Assembly: GCA_018398765.1 (NCBI GenBank)
Contig: JAHBMJ010000929.1
Span: forward strand, 1-46,016
Direction: 5' to 3'
Origin: Chromera velia
Taxonomy: Eukaryota; Sar; Chromeraceae
Length of the DNA: 46,016 bases
The first letter of the stretch is position 1, and each line of letters begins with the position of its first letter. The translations under genes were made by a program, and so were the position numbers. Positions 8,793-20,198 of the stretch are shown in pieces. The notes beneath the pieces were generated by a model, which made no database searches, had not been told where the DNA came from, and worked only from the letters and a program-made list of their open reading frames with translations.

Positions 8793-10804
8793 AAGAAAGA
8801 AAGGAAGGAGGGAAGAAAGAAAGAAAGAAAGGAAGGAGGGAAGAAAGGAAGAAAGAAAGGAAGGAAGGAAGGCAGGAGGGAAGAAAGGAAGAAAGAAAGG
8901 AAGAAAGAAAGGAAGGAAGGAAGGAAGGATGGAAGAAAAAAAGAAAGCAAAATGAAAGATAGAAAAAAGAAAGAAAGAAAGAAAGAAAGAAAGGAAGGAA
9001 GAAAGTAAGAAACTAAAAATTGAACACAAGAGAGAGTCCTCACTATTCCATTGAAGACGTAGGAGAGGATGTGCTTCGCCGTGCGGTTGTCCCCCAATCT
9101 CTGCACAGACACGAATTCAGAAAGAGCCATCGACTCTCTTCTCTTTATTCACTCACCCCTTCAGGCACAGGCAGGCAAGCCGAGAGGATCATCCATCCAT
9201 CCATCCGGCATTTCTTTTCTTTCTGTTCGATCAGGCATGGTAGGTAGGGGGGTATGGAACCCCGACTACCTCTTTGTCGGTCCTTCGCTCATTCATTCCC
9301 CCCCCTACCTCTCTGGCTTCCTCTGTCTCACTGACTGAAGTGAGCATGCATGTACAAAACAAATTCGAAAAAAGGGATCCAAGTCTTCCCTCCCGCAGGA
9401 ACAAACAAAAGAAAGCCATCCAGACAGGCAGGCAGACGATCCATGCAGGCAAAATTTGTGTGTCCCTGCGATCACGAAAATGTAGCCTGCCGGCCTGTCT
9501 GGCTGCCGAACGTATTCATGAGGAGGCAGCTGATGCAGCAACCAGAAAGAAAGAACAAACAAGAAACCGACCAACCATGCACAAGCTCAGAGGAGGAACA
9601 GATGAAAACAAACAACCACTCACAAGCAGATGCTGCTGCACAATTAACGATATTCCACTTGCCTGCCTGCCTGCCTACCTGAGTGATCCCGAGAATATCG
9701 CCGGCCTGTCTGATGAAAAAGTCCAAATCGTTGTCCCCGCATTTGTTCGTCAGCTGCGCGAGCTGGATCCTGCAGACGGTCAGTCAGTCAATCAGAAAGG
9801 CGTGCGTTTCTTCAGTCATTCATTCTCGTCTTCATTCAGAAGGATTCATGCACTGGGTTCCCTTGTCAGAGCGAGCTGGGCCTTGCGAGTCTTCATCCAA
9901 AAAATGGAAGATGATGAAATAAGACAATTAATGAATTTCGAGGATTGATGGGGAAAGTCAATCTCTCTCTGTCTTCTTTTCTCTTCCCATTTCCCCATTC
10001 GTACAAGAAAGAACTTGCAGAGAGAGAGACTAGCTGTGGGCAGGGCACTCCCTCCACACTTCTCTCTTTCTTGTCACTCAGAAAAGGCAGATGGTCGGAA
10101 GCAAAGACATGCACAGACAGTGAGAGAGAGGGGAAGGAGAGAGAGCGACGCAACGCTACACACGCCCGCAGAACAACAGCTGACGCACGCACATTCCTGC
10201 CGGCATGCAGGCAAAAAGAACAGAGAAAGACACTGAATGAACAGAACAAACAAAACACAAACGCTGACTGACAGACTGACTTCTCGGAGGCAAAGCACTC
10301 GTCGAGGTCGAAGAGATCCAAGGCGGGGGGGGCCATCTCTCGTAGCACCGGGGGGAACACTGAAGCCGAAGCCAGACAGACAGGCAGACAGAAGACAACG
10401 AATTAATTGTGTGAGTCTGTCTAGACAATTATCTCTGCTCTCTCTTCGAAGACGTCAACGGGATCCTTCGCAGGGGGATAGACTGAGCCGGAGAGAAGAT
10501 CTACCTCCGTGCAGAGAGACAAAGACAGGGAAAATTGATTCAAGAATTTCAACAAAGCGTGAATGATCCACTCACTCCCAAACAACTTGCGCATAGAGTC
10601 CGTCTGTCTGCGCGATTGAAGAAAAAAAAGACCGAGTACGAGGAGGGTATGCGGGTCGACAAAGAAAGATAGCAACCGAGCCAGCCAGACAAACAGATAG
10701 GCAAAGAGGCAGCCAGCTTGCACGGTTTTTCATTCCTTGCCTTTATTTTTGCCAGACGAACGCAGAGAGAGAGAGAGAGAGAGAGAGAAAGAAAGAAAGA
10801 AGGA

Positions 10805-10867
<63 letters not shown>

Positions 10868-10870
10868 GAA

Positions 10871-10902
<32 letters not shown>

Positions 10903-11662
10903 AGAAAGAAAAGAAAGAAAGAAAAAAGAAAGAAAGAAAGAAAGAAAGAAAGGAAGGAAGGAAGAAAGAAAGGAAGGAAGAAAGAAAGGAAGGAAGGAAG
11001 GAAGGAAGGAAGGAAAAAACAAAGAAAGAAAGAAAGAAAGAAAGGAAGGAAGAAAGAAAAAAAGAAAGGAAGAAGGATCCTCCCCTCCCTCCTTCCTTCC
11101 AGGCTACCTCACCTACCTACCTGCTGGTTGCAATGGAGGCAGAGGCGTCTCAAATCCGGGAGGGATCAGTGAGAGAGGCTCATGCTTGATGCCCAGCTCT
11201 GCATGCACAGAGTCAGCCAACCAGTCGGTCAAAAGGGAGGGAGGGAGAAGGGAGTCCAAAGAAAAGGTAGGCAGTGAGGGAGGACAGACAGACAGACAAA
11301 CAAAGCAGTGAGTGAATAGAGAAAGGAAGGAAAGAACGAAAACTGCACAATGGATTGTTGGACACACAGCAAGAAAGAAAAATAACAGAAAGAAGCGGAA
11401 GAGACGGGAGAGAGAAGCAGAGGACGGTGACATGAGTGAACCGATCCAGAGAGAGGATTGTCTGCCGACGTTGAAGAGAGAAAGGAAAAACAGCCAGCGA
11501 CACTCACAACAAAAACAAAATTACCAAGGAAAAAGGCCAACCTTGGTAGAGCCGAATGGACTCAGGAATCAACGAGGTGTCGAATCTGAAAGTAGAGTGA
11601 AGCACAATGCACAGATACAGCGAAGAATTGAAACGACAAAAGGGAGACGGTAAAATTAAAGG

Positions 11663-11695
<33 letters not shown>

Positions 11696-12636
11696 CATCA
11701 AGCAGACAGTTGAAAGGAACCCTCCAGCTAATTCCACAAAAAGGAAACGTCCTCCCTGTCGCTATGCCTTTCTGGAGGTCGACAGACAGAGAACGAAAAG
11801 AATGGAATGAATGAATGAAGACAGGAAGAAAGGAAGAAAACAGACATAAGACGAGACCGAGAGAGAGACCAGGCGAATGTGCAGAGGTCCCCTCGAGTCT
11901 CCCCCCTTCCCTCACTTCCTCCCTCCCTCACTCACTCCCCCCTTCCCTCACTCCCTCACTCACTCCCCCCTTCCCTCCCTCCCTCACTCACTCACTTGAA
12001 AAGGGGATCCTCGAGGAGACGTGTGAAATCCCGAGGCAGAGCTTCGCTCTCCTGATCGAGTGATGGTCAATTTCAAAAGGCAGGCAGGCAGGCAAGCACG
12101 CAGTGACTTCAGAGAGACAGACGGTTTCCATGAACTTATTCTCCTTCTTGGATAGGCAACCAGGGGAAGGAAGCAGAAAGAACTGTAGCACTCCCTCCAC
12201 CCGATCCATCCACACACAGGCTAAAGTTCTGAGCCAACGAAGGGCCGACCGACAAAAAAGAGCCAGGCTGACCTGAAGACAGGGCTTCAGCTGTTCCGCG
12301 AGGGCCCCCGTCTGAGGCACGTGGTAGTACTCAGCGATCTCCATGCCTGCAGGCAGCCAGGCAATGCACTTGGTGTTGTGTCTTTTCGATTGTTTGTCTA
12401 TTTGATGAGTGTGGCTCTGGGAGAGTATCCCAAAGAGGGAACGAAAGCAAAGAAAGACACACAGATAGATGGAAAAAGATCTTCTGACAACTTCCATCAC
12501 TAAATTCGTGGAGTTCGTGACAAAAAGAAACACATACATGAAGGTATCCTTTCTCTCTCTCTCTCACACACACGCGCGCGCGCACACACACAGACACACA
12601 CACGCGCGCGCACACACACACACAGACACACACACA

Positions 12637-12671
<35 letters not shown>

Positions 12672-13227
12672 TCACTCAGACCCACCGACCGACCCACCGT
12701 CACTCGCCGCGCTCGGGGTGCTCATGTCACAGTCGTTCTCCCCCAACAACCACTTGACGCAGACCTCCAACAGTTTGCCGTTCTTCTCCTTGTCCAGAAA
12801 TTCATCGTCGAACATCCGGGCGCTCCCGATCACCATCAGACGACCTGAAAGAAAGAAAAGAGGGGGAAGAGAAGAATTCAGTTATTATTCAATTTATTTA
12901 TTCTTGAAGATCACCATCAGACGACCTGAAAGAAAGAAAAGGGAAGAGAAGAAAACAGAATCAGAGAGAAAGTGAAGTTGGTCTCTCTTCTCGCTAGCTC
13001 ATCCTGAAGCCCTTCTCGGTGCCCTTTTTTTTTTCCATGAGCACCCATTTTCCTTCTTGTGTGAAATAACACACGCAAATAATCTCACACTCTCCATCTC
13101 TCGCTTGCACGGTCAGCACACCAAAGGGACTGATCGAGAGAAGGGAAACAAATGCACCAAAGGGACAGATACACATAGACAGGCAGGCTACATTATATGT
13201 TTCCATAGACAGGCAGGAAAACACAGT

Positions 13228-13269
<42 letters not shown>

Positions 13270-13316
13270 GGCCGGGGGGAAGAAGGACGATACTCTCTCT
13301 CTCTCTCACACACAGA

Positions 13317-13350
<34 letters not shown>

Positions 13351-13677
13351 CAGACAGACAGGCCGGAGGGAAGAATTAAGGACGGAAGGAATCACCGACG
13401 TGCCCACCCTTTTTGCCTTTGTGGGAGACGGCACCAATGGGTCTGCAGTCAGTCACCCATGCACTCACGTGAACACACATGCAAACATTTATTTATTCAC
13501 TCAGCATCTCCGCAGCCTTTCGCATCCTTTCCTTGGTCTTTTGTCTCTTTTCGTCACTCATTGGCGCCTGTGTTGCATTTTTGCTTGACATCAAAAAGTC
13601 AAATGAGCGAGCAAACTCTATGCAGTGCGTTCTTCCTGGAGCTGTTGCATTCATTATTTTCGCTTGTTGGGTCAAAA

Positions 13678-13741
<64 letters not shown>

Positions 13742-14404
13742 ATTGCAGCGCCGGTCCATGCAGCGACACATAGAAAGAAAGAATGAAAACATGCGGAGAA
13801 AGAGGAGGGTAACCACATACAAGCAGACGAACGGAAGGAAGGACCTGTTGACGGGGTAGGACAATGGTCCCGTGCTCAAAATCGGAACGGCGGGAGTGGC
13901 CACGTTCAAGGTGGCACCTGCAGGCATTCAGGCAGGGAGGGAGGCAGGGAGACCGACAAACAAACGCCAACGCATAGACATGCAGCAGAAGCAGGCAGGC
14001 GATAATACAAAAACGAGAAGACCTCTTCCTCTTTTTGCCTTCATCTTTTTTTTCTCAGAGGCGGAAAGGAGAAGAGCTGGAGAACGAGAATGACATTGGA
14101 AGTCACCTCCGGGCGAAAGTTCATTCCAAAAAGAGAAATCCCCCCCACCAGCCACACACAAAGAAAAACACGGGGCACGCAGACGATCCCGGAGGCACAA
14201 GAAAAATTCATTCCTTCCGTACAATTAAATTTATTCAACGCCTTCACGTCTGCACGCACGCACGCATTGACCATATGAGAAGACGAAATCGAATCCCTGC
14301 TGCTGCTGCTTTTGTGCCAGCCCCGCAACGGCCTCTCTGTCCCTCGCCACACGAATGCCCAACGTGTCTACCTGCACGCACGCACGGAGATTCACTCACT
14401 CACT

Positions 14405-14440
<36 letters not shown>

Positions 14441-15774
14441 AAAACACACGGTGACGAAGTCGCACAGAGACAAAAAGCAAGACAGCCACATAAATAAAGA
14501 AAGACCCAAGAAAACAAACACACACACGCCCGCGTCTCGCAGCGCAGGTAAAGGCACATTCGACCAAACGACAGACGAAGAGACTGACGCAAAGAAAAAA
14601 AACATACGACAATAAAACAGACCAACAAACCCATGCACTTTCCAACCGACCGACCGACCGACCCACCAGGCTCTTTCGTCTCTCCCCCCTTGCCACTCTC
14701 GCGATGTCTTGGCAGAGCAGGCCCTGCGAAATCAGCGCCTCCTGCAGCCAGGCAACCCTCAGGAGATGAGGGAGGACAGACAGGCAATCAACAGTGAGGC
14801 ATTCATTTTGCAGAAGCCTAAAAAGGACAAGTCGAAACAGCAGGTAGATCTAAAAAGACCAAAAATTGCGGAGCAAGAATATCTTTTCTGTCTTTCCAGA
14901 AGACTGAGGCAGAAAAACCAGGGCTCCTTGCGAAAAAGCGCATGCATCCTCCTTACATACGCAACCTCACACGCCAACACCACATGAATGTAAAATCAAC
15001 CAATACGTATGAAGATCTACGCTCAGAGACGCCAAGTGTGCTTTGGACAGAGAAAGAAAGAAAGAAAGAAAGAAAGAAAAAAAGGTAGACGGACAACCGA
15101 CCTTTGGGTGAAAATACTTTCTGTACACAGCCCTGACAACCGAATCGCTGTTCACCATGATGCCAAACTCCTCCAGGAGATAATTCACGTTCGTGTTCGA
15201 CCTGCATGCATGCACGTGTTTGTCTTGTCGGCCCATGTTGACGAGAAATGATGCATACTGATGCCTCTGCTTTACGAGTGCATCTGTGACTGTATGTGTC
15301 TGTTTAGGTGTAGAGACATCAACATCTGCGCAGAGCTTTAGGTTCGGCACGAGCTGTCGGCGAGATCATACGGAAAGGTGAGGTCGGAGACAGTCCATAC
15401 GGAAGGAAGGAAGGAAGGAAGGAAGGAAGGAAGAAAGAAAGAAAGAAACAGAGAGAACTCCTGAAATTTTCGTTCTGTCGACATCTAGGCTTGGCGAGAA
15501 TAAATGGATGCATGAAGGCGCATCCCTCCCAGACAAAAGGAAAAGCGCCTCGCGATTCTCGTGTCATTTATGGATTTTCTTTCAATAGAATCTCCCCCTT
15601 TGACGAGACAGAGAGAGACGGAGACAGATAGCGCCAGCGGACGGAACTGAGCTGACCTGACTGTCTGACTCGATCGCTACAAGTGACACACAGACCAACC
15701 GACCAACCGACCGACTGACTGACTGACCGGGATTCGCCCCCCTCACCCAACAGAAAGAGAACGTTCCCGCCTGC

Positions 15775-15814
<40 letters not shown>

Positions 15815-16048
15815 CATATGTTTCTTCTTCTACCTTCTTTTCTTCAGACAGACCATATGTTTCTTCTTGTTCTCCCTCCTTTTCTTCATGAACACAACAG
15901 ACAAAAAGAAACAGACAGACAGACAGACTCTATCATCTTTTCTTTCGCTTTTTCTCTTTCTGCATTCTCTTCTGTGTTTTTCTTTCTTCTTTTGACAGAC
16001 AGACAGAGAGACAGAGACAGACACAGAGACAGTCACAGAGACAAACAG

Positions 16049-16083
<35 letters not shown>

Positions 16084-16104
16084 CACACAACGCACACACA
16101 CACA

Positions 16105-16137
<33 letters not shown>

Positions 16138-16475
16138 CACAACGGACATGCGCACGGAGGCACAAATAATGGTTGACAGACAGAACCCTTTCTCGAGCCA
16201 ATCATTCAACCAATTAACCAACCATTTTTTGAATCCAACCATCAGTCGATCCAGGGAGGGACGGAAGGAAGGAAGGAACGAAGGAAGGAAGGAAGGTGAA
16301 AAGGATAAAAGAAACACCCCCCCCCAGGCAGATATACCTGTGTTGAGATACTCCTTGAGAGCATCAAAGTCGTCGGCAGAGAACATCTCTCGCGGCCCGC
16401 CGAAGACGACCAGTTTGGCTTCTTGCAGTTTCTCCACAGAGAGAGCTTCCTTGTTCTGAACAAGCTGCAACCATA

Positions 16476-16507
<32 letters not shown>

Positions 16508-16951
16508 AAACGGTTAAAGAGGGATGGACAGATAAGATAACAGAGACGGCGCCCCTTTTGTGCTCAGAGAGAGACGGGTCGAAAGAAAAAGCGGAAAGAC
16601 GACAAAAGAGGAAAAACAGCGCAGGAGGAAGCCTGGAAGTCAAGAGGGCAAAACCTCCATACGCACAGATGCACAGGGGCGCAACGGCGTTTCTCTTATT
16701 GCGCCATCACCAGTTGAATGGAAGGAAGGAAGGAAGGAAGGGAAGGAAGGAAGGAAGGAAGGAAGGAAGGAAGGAAGGAAAAGTCAACGAGAGATGGCCG
16801 GACTGATCGATCGATCACTAGAATGAATGAATCCCCTTATCAGTTACGAGAGGGAGGAAATGATCGTGTGAATGAAGGCGTCAGAGAAACGAGAGACTAT
16901 ATGTTCTTTCTTTTTCTTCTTTTCCTTCCTTTGACTCATCAGACAGACAAC

Positions 16952-16995
<44 letters not shown>

Positions 16996-17100
16996 CCTGA
17001 CCTTGTATTCCTGTTTGAGTTTTCGGAAAAGTTTTTTGTAAGACGAGTTCGGGGCTGGGGTCGCCACCTCTCTCTTCGTTGCGTCGAACATTATCTGCAT
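7803..17100 (-). CDS. IFT52: Intraflagellar transport protein IFT52 (17 coding exons)
   Basis: IFT52 is a core subunit of the IFT-B1 complex that carries cargo along the ciliary axoneme. Exons on the minus strand: 17100-17002, 16464-16338, 15770-15728, 15201-15102, 14741-14667, 14371-14272, 13917-13845, 13442-13396, 12844-12698, 12346-12273, 12051-11996, 11585-11542, 11198-11121, 10359-10281, 9769-9679, 9100-9044, 8027-7803. All 16 junctions are GT-AG and keep phase, giving 1515 nt or 504 residues. Family landmarks appear in order: GGPREMF, LLGEGGESR, LLEEFGIMVN and YRKYFHPK in the N-terminal GIFT domain, VIGSARMFDDEFLDKE, then FETPLPPLQPA, ELFDLDE-like DLFDLDECFASEK, QLAQLTNKC, GDILGIT, AKHILSYVF and VKFKKLNQ. 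The ATG at 17100 has an in-frame TGA directly upstream. The tail after FKKLNQ is about 66 residues, longer than in animals. The exon 5 and exon 9 donors are the least certain. Its presence implies a flagellated stage. Confidence 0.93.
8622..9012. repeat. Long GAAA/GGAA microsatellite in IFT52 intron 16
   Basis: About 390 bp of GAAA with GGAA and GATA variants, reading TTTC on the transcribed sense. It begins some 30 bases inside the intron donor at 9043. Embedded 40-bp subrepeats (about 8660-8760) show local duplication. Confidence 0.9.
10763..11077. repeat. GA then GAAA/GGAA microsatellite in IFT52 intron 13
   Basis: A GA dinucleotide run passes into about 290 bp of GAAA and GGAA units. As in intron 16, it lies within about 45 bases of the donor (11120) and is pyrimidine-rich on the sense strand. 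Confidence 0.9.
12563..12667. repeat. CA/CG microsatellite in IFT52 intron 9
   Basis: Alternating CA with CGCG interruptions, potentially Z-forming. It ends about 30 bases from the exon 9 donor. Similar CA or GT tracts occur at about 11668-11692, 13712-13738, 14404-14432 and 15777-15811. Confidence 0.85.
12909..12941 (-). repeat. Duplicated exon 9 acceptor inside IFT52 intron 8
   Basis: A 33-bp segment identical to 12828-12860 carries the first 17 bases of exon 9, its TTTCAG acceptor and the adjoining tract. It lies 81 bp upstream in transcription. Splicing to this copy would add codons and then reach an in-frame TAA, so it acts as a decoy acceptor unless suppressed. Confidence 0.8.
16041..16143. 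repeat. CA microsatellite in IFT52 intron 2
   Basis: About 100 bp of CA dinucleotides with CG and AA interruptions, preceded by GACA and GAGACA units from about 15995. Confidence 0.85.
16950..16993. repeat. GA microsatellite at the start of IFT52 intron 1
   Basis: About 20 GA units, ending a few bases from the exon 1 donor at 17001. Confidence 0.85.
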
Positions 17101-18580
17101 TCATCCATCCCTCCGTCGGTTTACGCATGTATCATTCTGTTCATCTGCAGGCACCATCAAGTCTTGGCTGGCAACATCAATCAGGCAGGCGGTAGACTGC
17201 AGAACCGCAGAAAGAGAGACGGCGAAGAGGGTGGGTGGGAAGGAAGCACAGAGAGCCAAAATTGATCTGTTTGGAGTGCATGAGGGCAAGACAGACGGAG
17301 TCCATCTCTTCCGAAGCAATCCTGGACGCAGCACGAGAAGGAAGCACCAGCTTGGAAGGGTGGGGGGAAAACGGGAAAACTAAGAGAAGGTACAGAGAAC
17401 CATACGACAATTAAGGCACTGGGGGCAAGACCATTTCTGCCATCAGGTCTAGGACAGGAAGGAAGGAAGGAAGGATCCAGAGAGGAAGGAAAAGAAGCGC
17501 AAGGGAACACTTTTTCCAGAGAGGGACGGAACGGACAGAGAGGCTGTCTGACACACTGAGAGAAGGAAGGAAGGATCTTTAGCAGTCTCCTGTTCACCAT
17601 CTCCTCCCCTTTGTTTACACTGGAGAGGAAGAATATGCGGACTCTTCTCATTCGCTGACTGACCACTGTCTCCTGTTCTCCATCTCCGCCCCCCCCGTGC
17701 AATCCCTCTCCATCCCGTAGTCTGGCCCCGAAGAGCATTCTGTCTCGCGTTCGCTTTTCTGCTCTATCCCTTTCCTCCGGCCTCCTTCGTTATCCACCCC
17801 CAGCACCGAACAACCGACTGACACCCCACGGATGTGCTGAATAAATGCGCGTCGCCAGTCCCACTCTGAGTATCCGTCGAACGCAATTGAGGGAATGTCA
17901 CCTTCGGAGGGTGAAGAAGATCTATCTGACAGCTGCAAATCCTGTCGGCATGATGCACACGGCAGGGCTCGAGTGGAAGGATTCGGACTGCATGGATCTG
18001 AACGGTCTACCGGTCTGTAAGCACAGGGCATGCAAGTTGGTCTTTTGCATGGGGCTTGTCTCGGAGGAAGCGTACGTACAATGGTTGAACGAAGCTTCTG
18101 TCCATGTTGCCTCATGTTGCCTTAATTTTCTGGTGTTGTTTACGAGCTGGCAGAAGGCCGCGCGAACGTGGCCATGCAGCGCATTGCAGCGCGCCGCGCC
18201 GCGCCGCGCCCGCGCATGCATGCACGCGGCCGGGCGCATGCAGCTGTGCGCGCGCCGCCGCATTCGATTGGCGGCACCAAATTCCCGAAAATTGTGTCGG
18301 GCCAGCGCCATGCAGCACTGTCATTGCTGATCGATGTTCGAAAACTGCTGGAACGATCGAGCTCGAGTCGCTTCTAGTCCGCTTCCTCTGATCTGCATAT
18401 GTCCTAGAGTGACTTTTGTATTCTCCTGGAAGCGAATCCCTCCTCAGTCAGTGATCCAAGAAGCGACAGCAAAAGCTCGATCGATCGAAGAATTTGGACT
18501 CATCAAATCACACGCGCTCGATCCCTCGAGTGTCCGGAAAGAAAGCCCAATCCCCCTCCATTTTATCGAGAGAAAACAAA
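17101..18580. promoter_or_regulatory. Divergent intergenic region between IFT52 and the 18581 gene
   Basis: 1.48 kb separates the two start codons of divergently read genes, so both promoters must lie here unless untranslated exons extend them. At about 18165-18260 there is a short block rich in CpG and GCGC with CATGCATGC palindromes, in contrast to the surrounding sequence. It is the best candidate for a shared promoter core. No coding exon could be supported, although ORFs of 60-160 codons overlap on both strands at 17845-18330. Confidence 0.35.
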
Positions 18581-20198
18581 ATGCCCTTCACACCCGGAGC
18601 CGTGGTCATTCTCTGCAACATCTCGGGAAAGTACCACTGGTACAACAAGGCTAAGGCCACCGTGGTCGCTCAGAATCCCGACGCTTCCGTCCTTGTCAGT
18701 CAGGTCCTCCATGCATGTAATCTTGGTCGTTTTGCTCTCTCTCGCACGAAGGAGGTTTCTTCCTGTGCGTTCACATCCTGAGGCAGACAGAAAGCCGTTT
18801 TTCCTCATCCCTTTTCCCTGCTTCGCTCATCTTCCCGTGAAGGGCATGTCGAGGGGGATGCGCGCACTCACATAGAAAGGGCCAGGAGGAGAGAGAAACT
18901 GCCCGTTTCGTTTTCTTGAATGCCTCTGTGCATGCATCTTTTTGAACGTTTGCCAGTATGATTTTTGACAATTCGTCTAGCAAGATGAACTGCCTCCCCA
19001 CTAGAAGGTTGCTGAGAGGGCCTGAGGGTGAGGTGATGTCGGAGGGCCTGACGGTAATAGGACGTCTGTGTGTGTGTGTCTGTCTGTCTGTCTGTCTGTC
19101 TAAAAGAAGGGAGAAGAAGAAACATATAGTCTGTCTTTTGGTCTTATCCATTGGACAGGAATGAAGGTGGAAAGGAAGCAGCTCTTCGTCTTCTTATTTT
19201 CATTTTTCTCTTCTCGCTGGATGGGAATGCAAGAGAAAAAGAAGAGAAGAAGGGACGCGCCTTCCCTTCTTTTTTCTTCAATCGTCTCTTTTGTCTCTCA
19301 GTTTGTCTGAGTGCCCAACTGCCTGCGTCTGGCTGAGTGGCTGCAAAGGAGAAGAGAGGAGAACAGAAAAGAACACACCCATGTTCAGAAAAGCAAGAGA
19401 CCGAGGGGTCACTTCATAACCATGGTGCAAGTTGATTGACGTGTGGAAATCGAGTTGTCCTTCCTGTGTGTGCCTGTGTGTGTGCAGGTTCGTCTTCAGA
19501 CCAACAAGAAGACGATGGTGCTGCAGCCTTGGCAGGTGGGTAGCCGAGCAGGCAAAACCGTGTACAGATGAGAATATGTACCACTCGTCCTAAATATTCT
19601 TGGCTGCAATCGTATGACCACGAGGCTTCGTGGACGGAGCCCTGCATGATGGCATGATTTAGTTTATTTGTAAGTCTGTGTCGGCCTAGCTCGGTGCAGA
19701 GAGAAGGAGGATAGCAAAGAGAACACCAACCATGTGCGTTGAGAGTCTGCTTCTCGATTTCGGTTTGTTTTATCACATACGTGCATCCATTGCAGGCGTG
19801 TGTGCGTGCATCCGACTGCGCAGCTTTCCACATGTGGTTCTTCGTCATCTGTACGTTCACTGTTTATTTTCATGTTTTCTGTATGAAAATAAATATCTGT
19901 ATGAAAATACATGCAGCTCTCGACATGGACCCCCTCCGTTGCCTCCGAGGAGTCGTTCAGTCGCCAGTCGTCTTTCAAACTCGCCGACCAGTGCCCGACC
20001 TGCTCCCCCTCTCCCGCCGGCACGGGCATTGCCGCGGCGGGAGGACCCCAGGCAGAGACGGAGTGCGACCTCGCACACCACCACGGAGACACCCCCGAGG
20101 ACGCAAACAGAGGGGCCGGGGGCCAACTGGGAGGAGTTGGGGCGATCCTCCCGAGACCCTTCTGTCTCTGTCCGACGACCGCTTCTGCCATCTTGTAA
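18581..20198 (+). CDS. Hypothetical small protein, three exons
   Basis: Exons 18581-18703, 19488-19535 and 19917-20198 join in phase 0 to give 150 residues, ending in TAA at 20196-20198. The ATG has A at -3. Donors are GTCCTC and GTGGGT; both acceptors are TGCAG. The first two exons form a compact 57-residue domain (PGAVVILCNISGKYHWYNK, then VRLQTNKKTMVLQPWQ), with alternating hydrophobic residues like a small beta-barrel of SH3 or KOW type. That fold is a guess. The third exon codes for a low-complexity tail rich in Ser, Gly, Cys and His (CPTCSPSPAG), perhaps disordered. I do not recognise the family. The first two exons are better supported than the third, because another frame is also open there. 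Confidence 0.6.

Noticed and set aside
8519-9130. 203-codon Phe/Leu/Ser ORF on the minus strand, and the Lys/Glu/Arg ORF at 10718-11311
   Set aside because: Translations of GAAA microsatellites. They overlap IFT52 introns, and only 9044-9100 of the first is a true exon, in this frame.
10421-10540. Possible additional IFT52 exon on the minus strand (reading SVYPPAKDPVDVFEE)
   Set aside because: Exons 10359-10281 and 9769-9679 join in phase and continue the family sequence without a gap, and this patch lies between exons 13 and 14, which also join directly.
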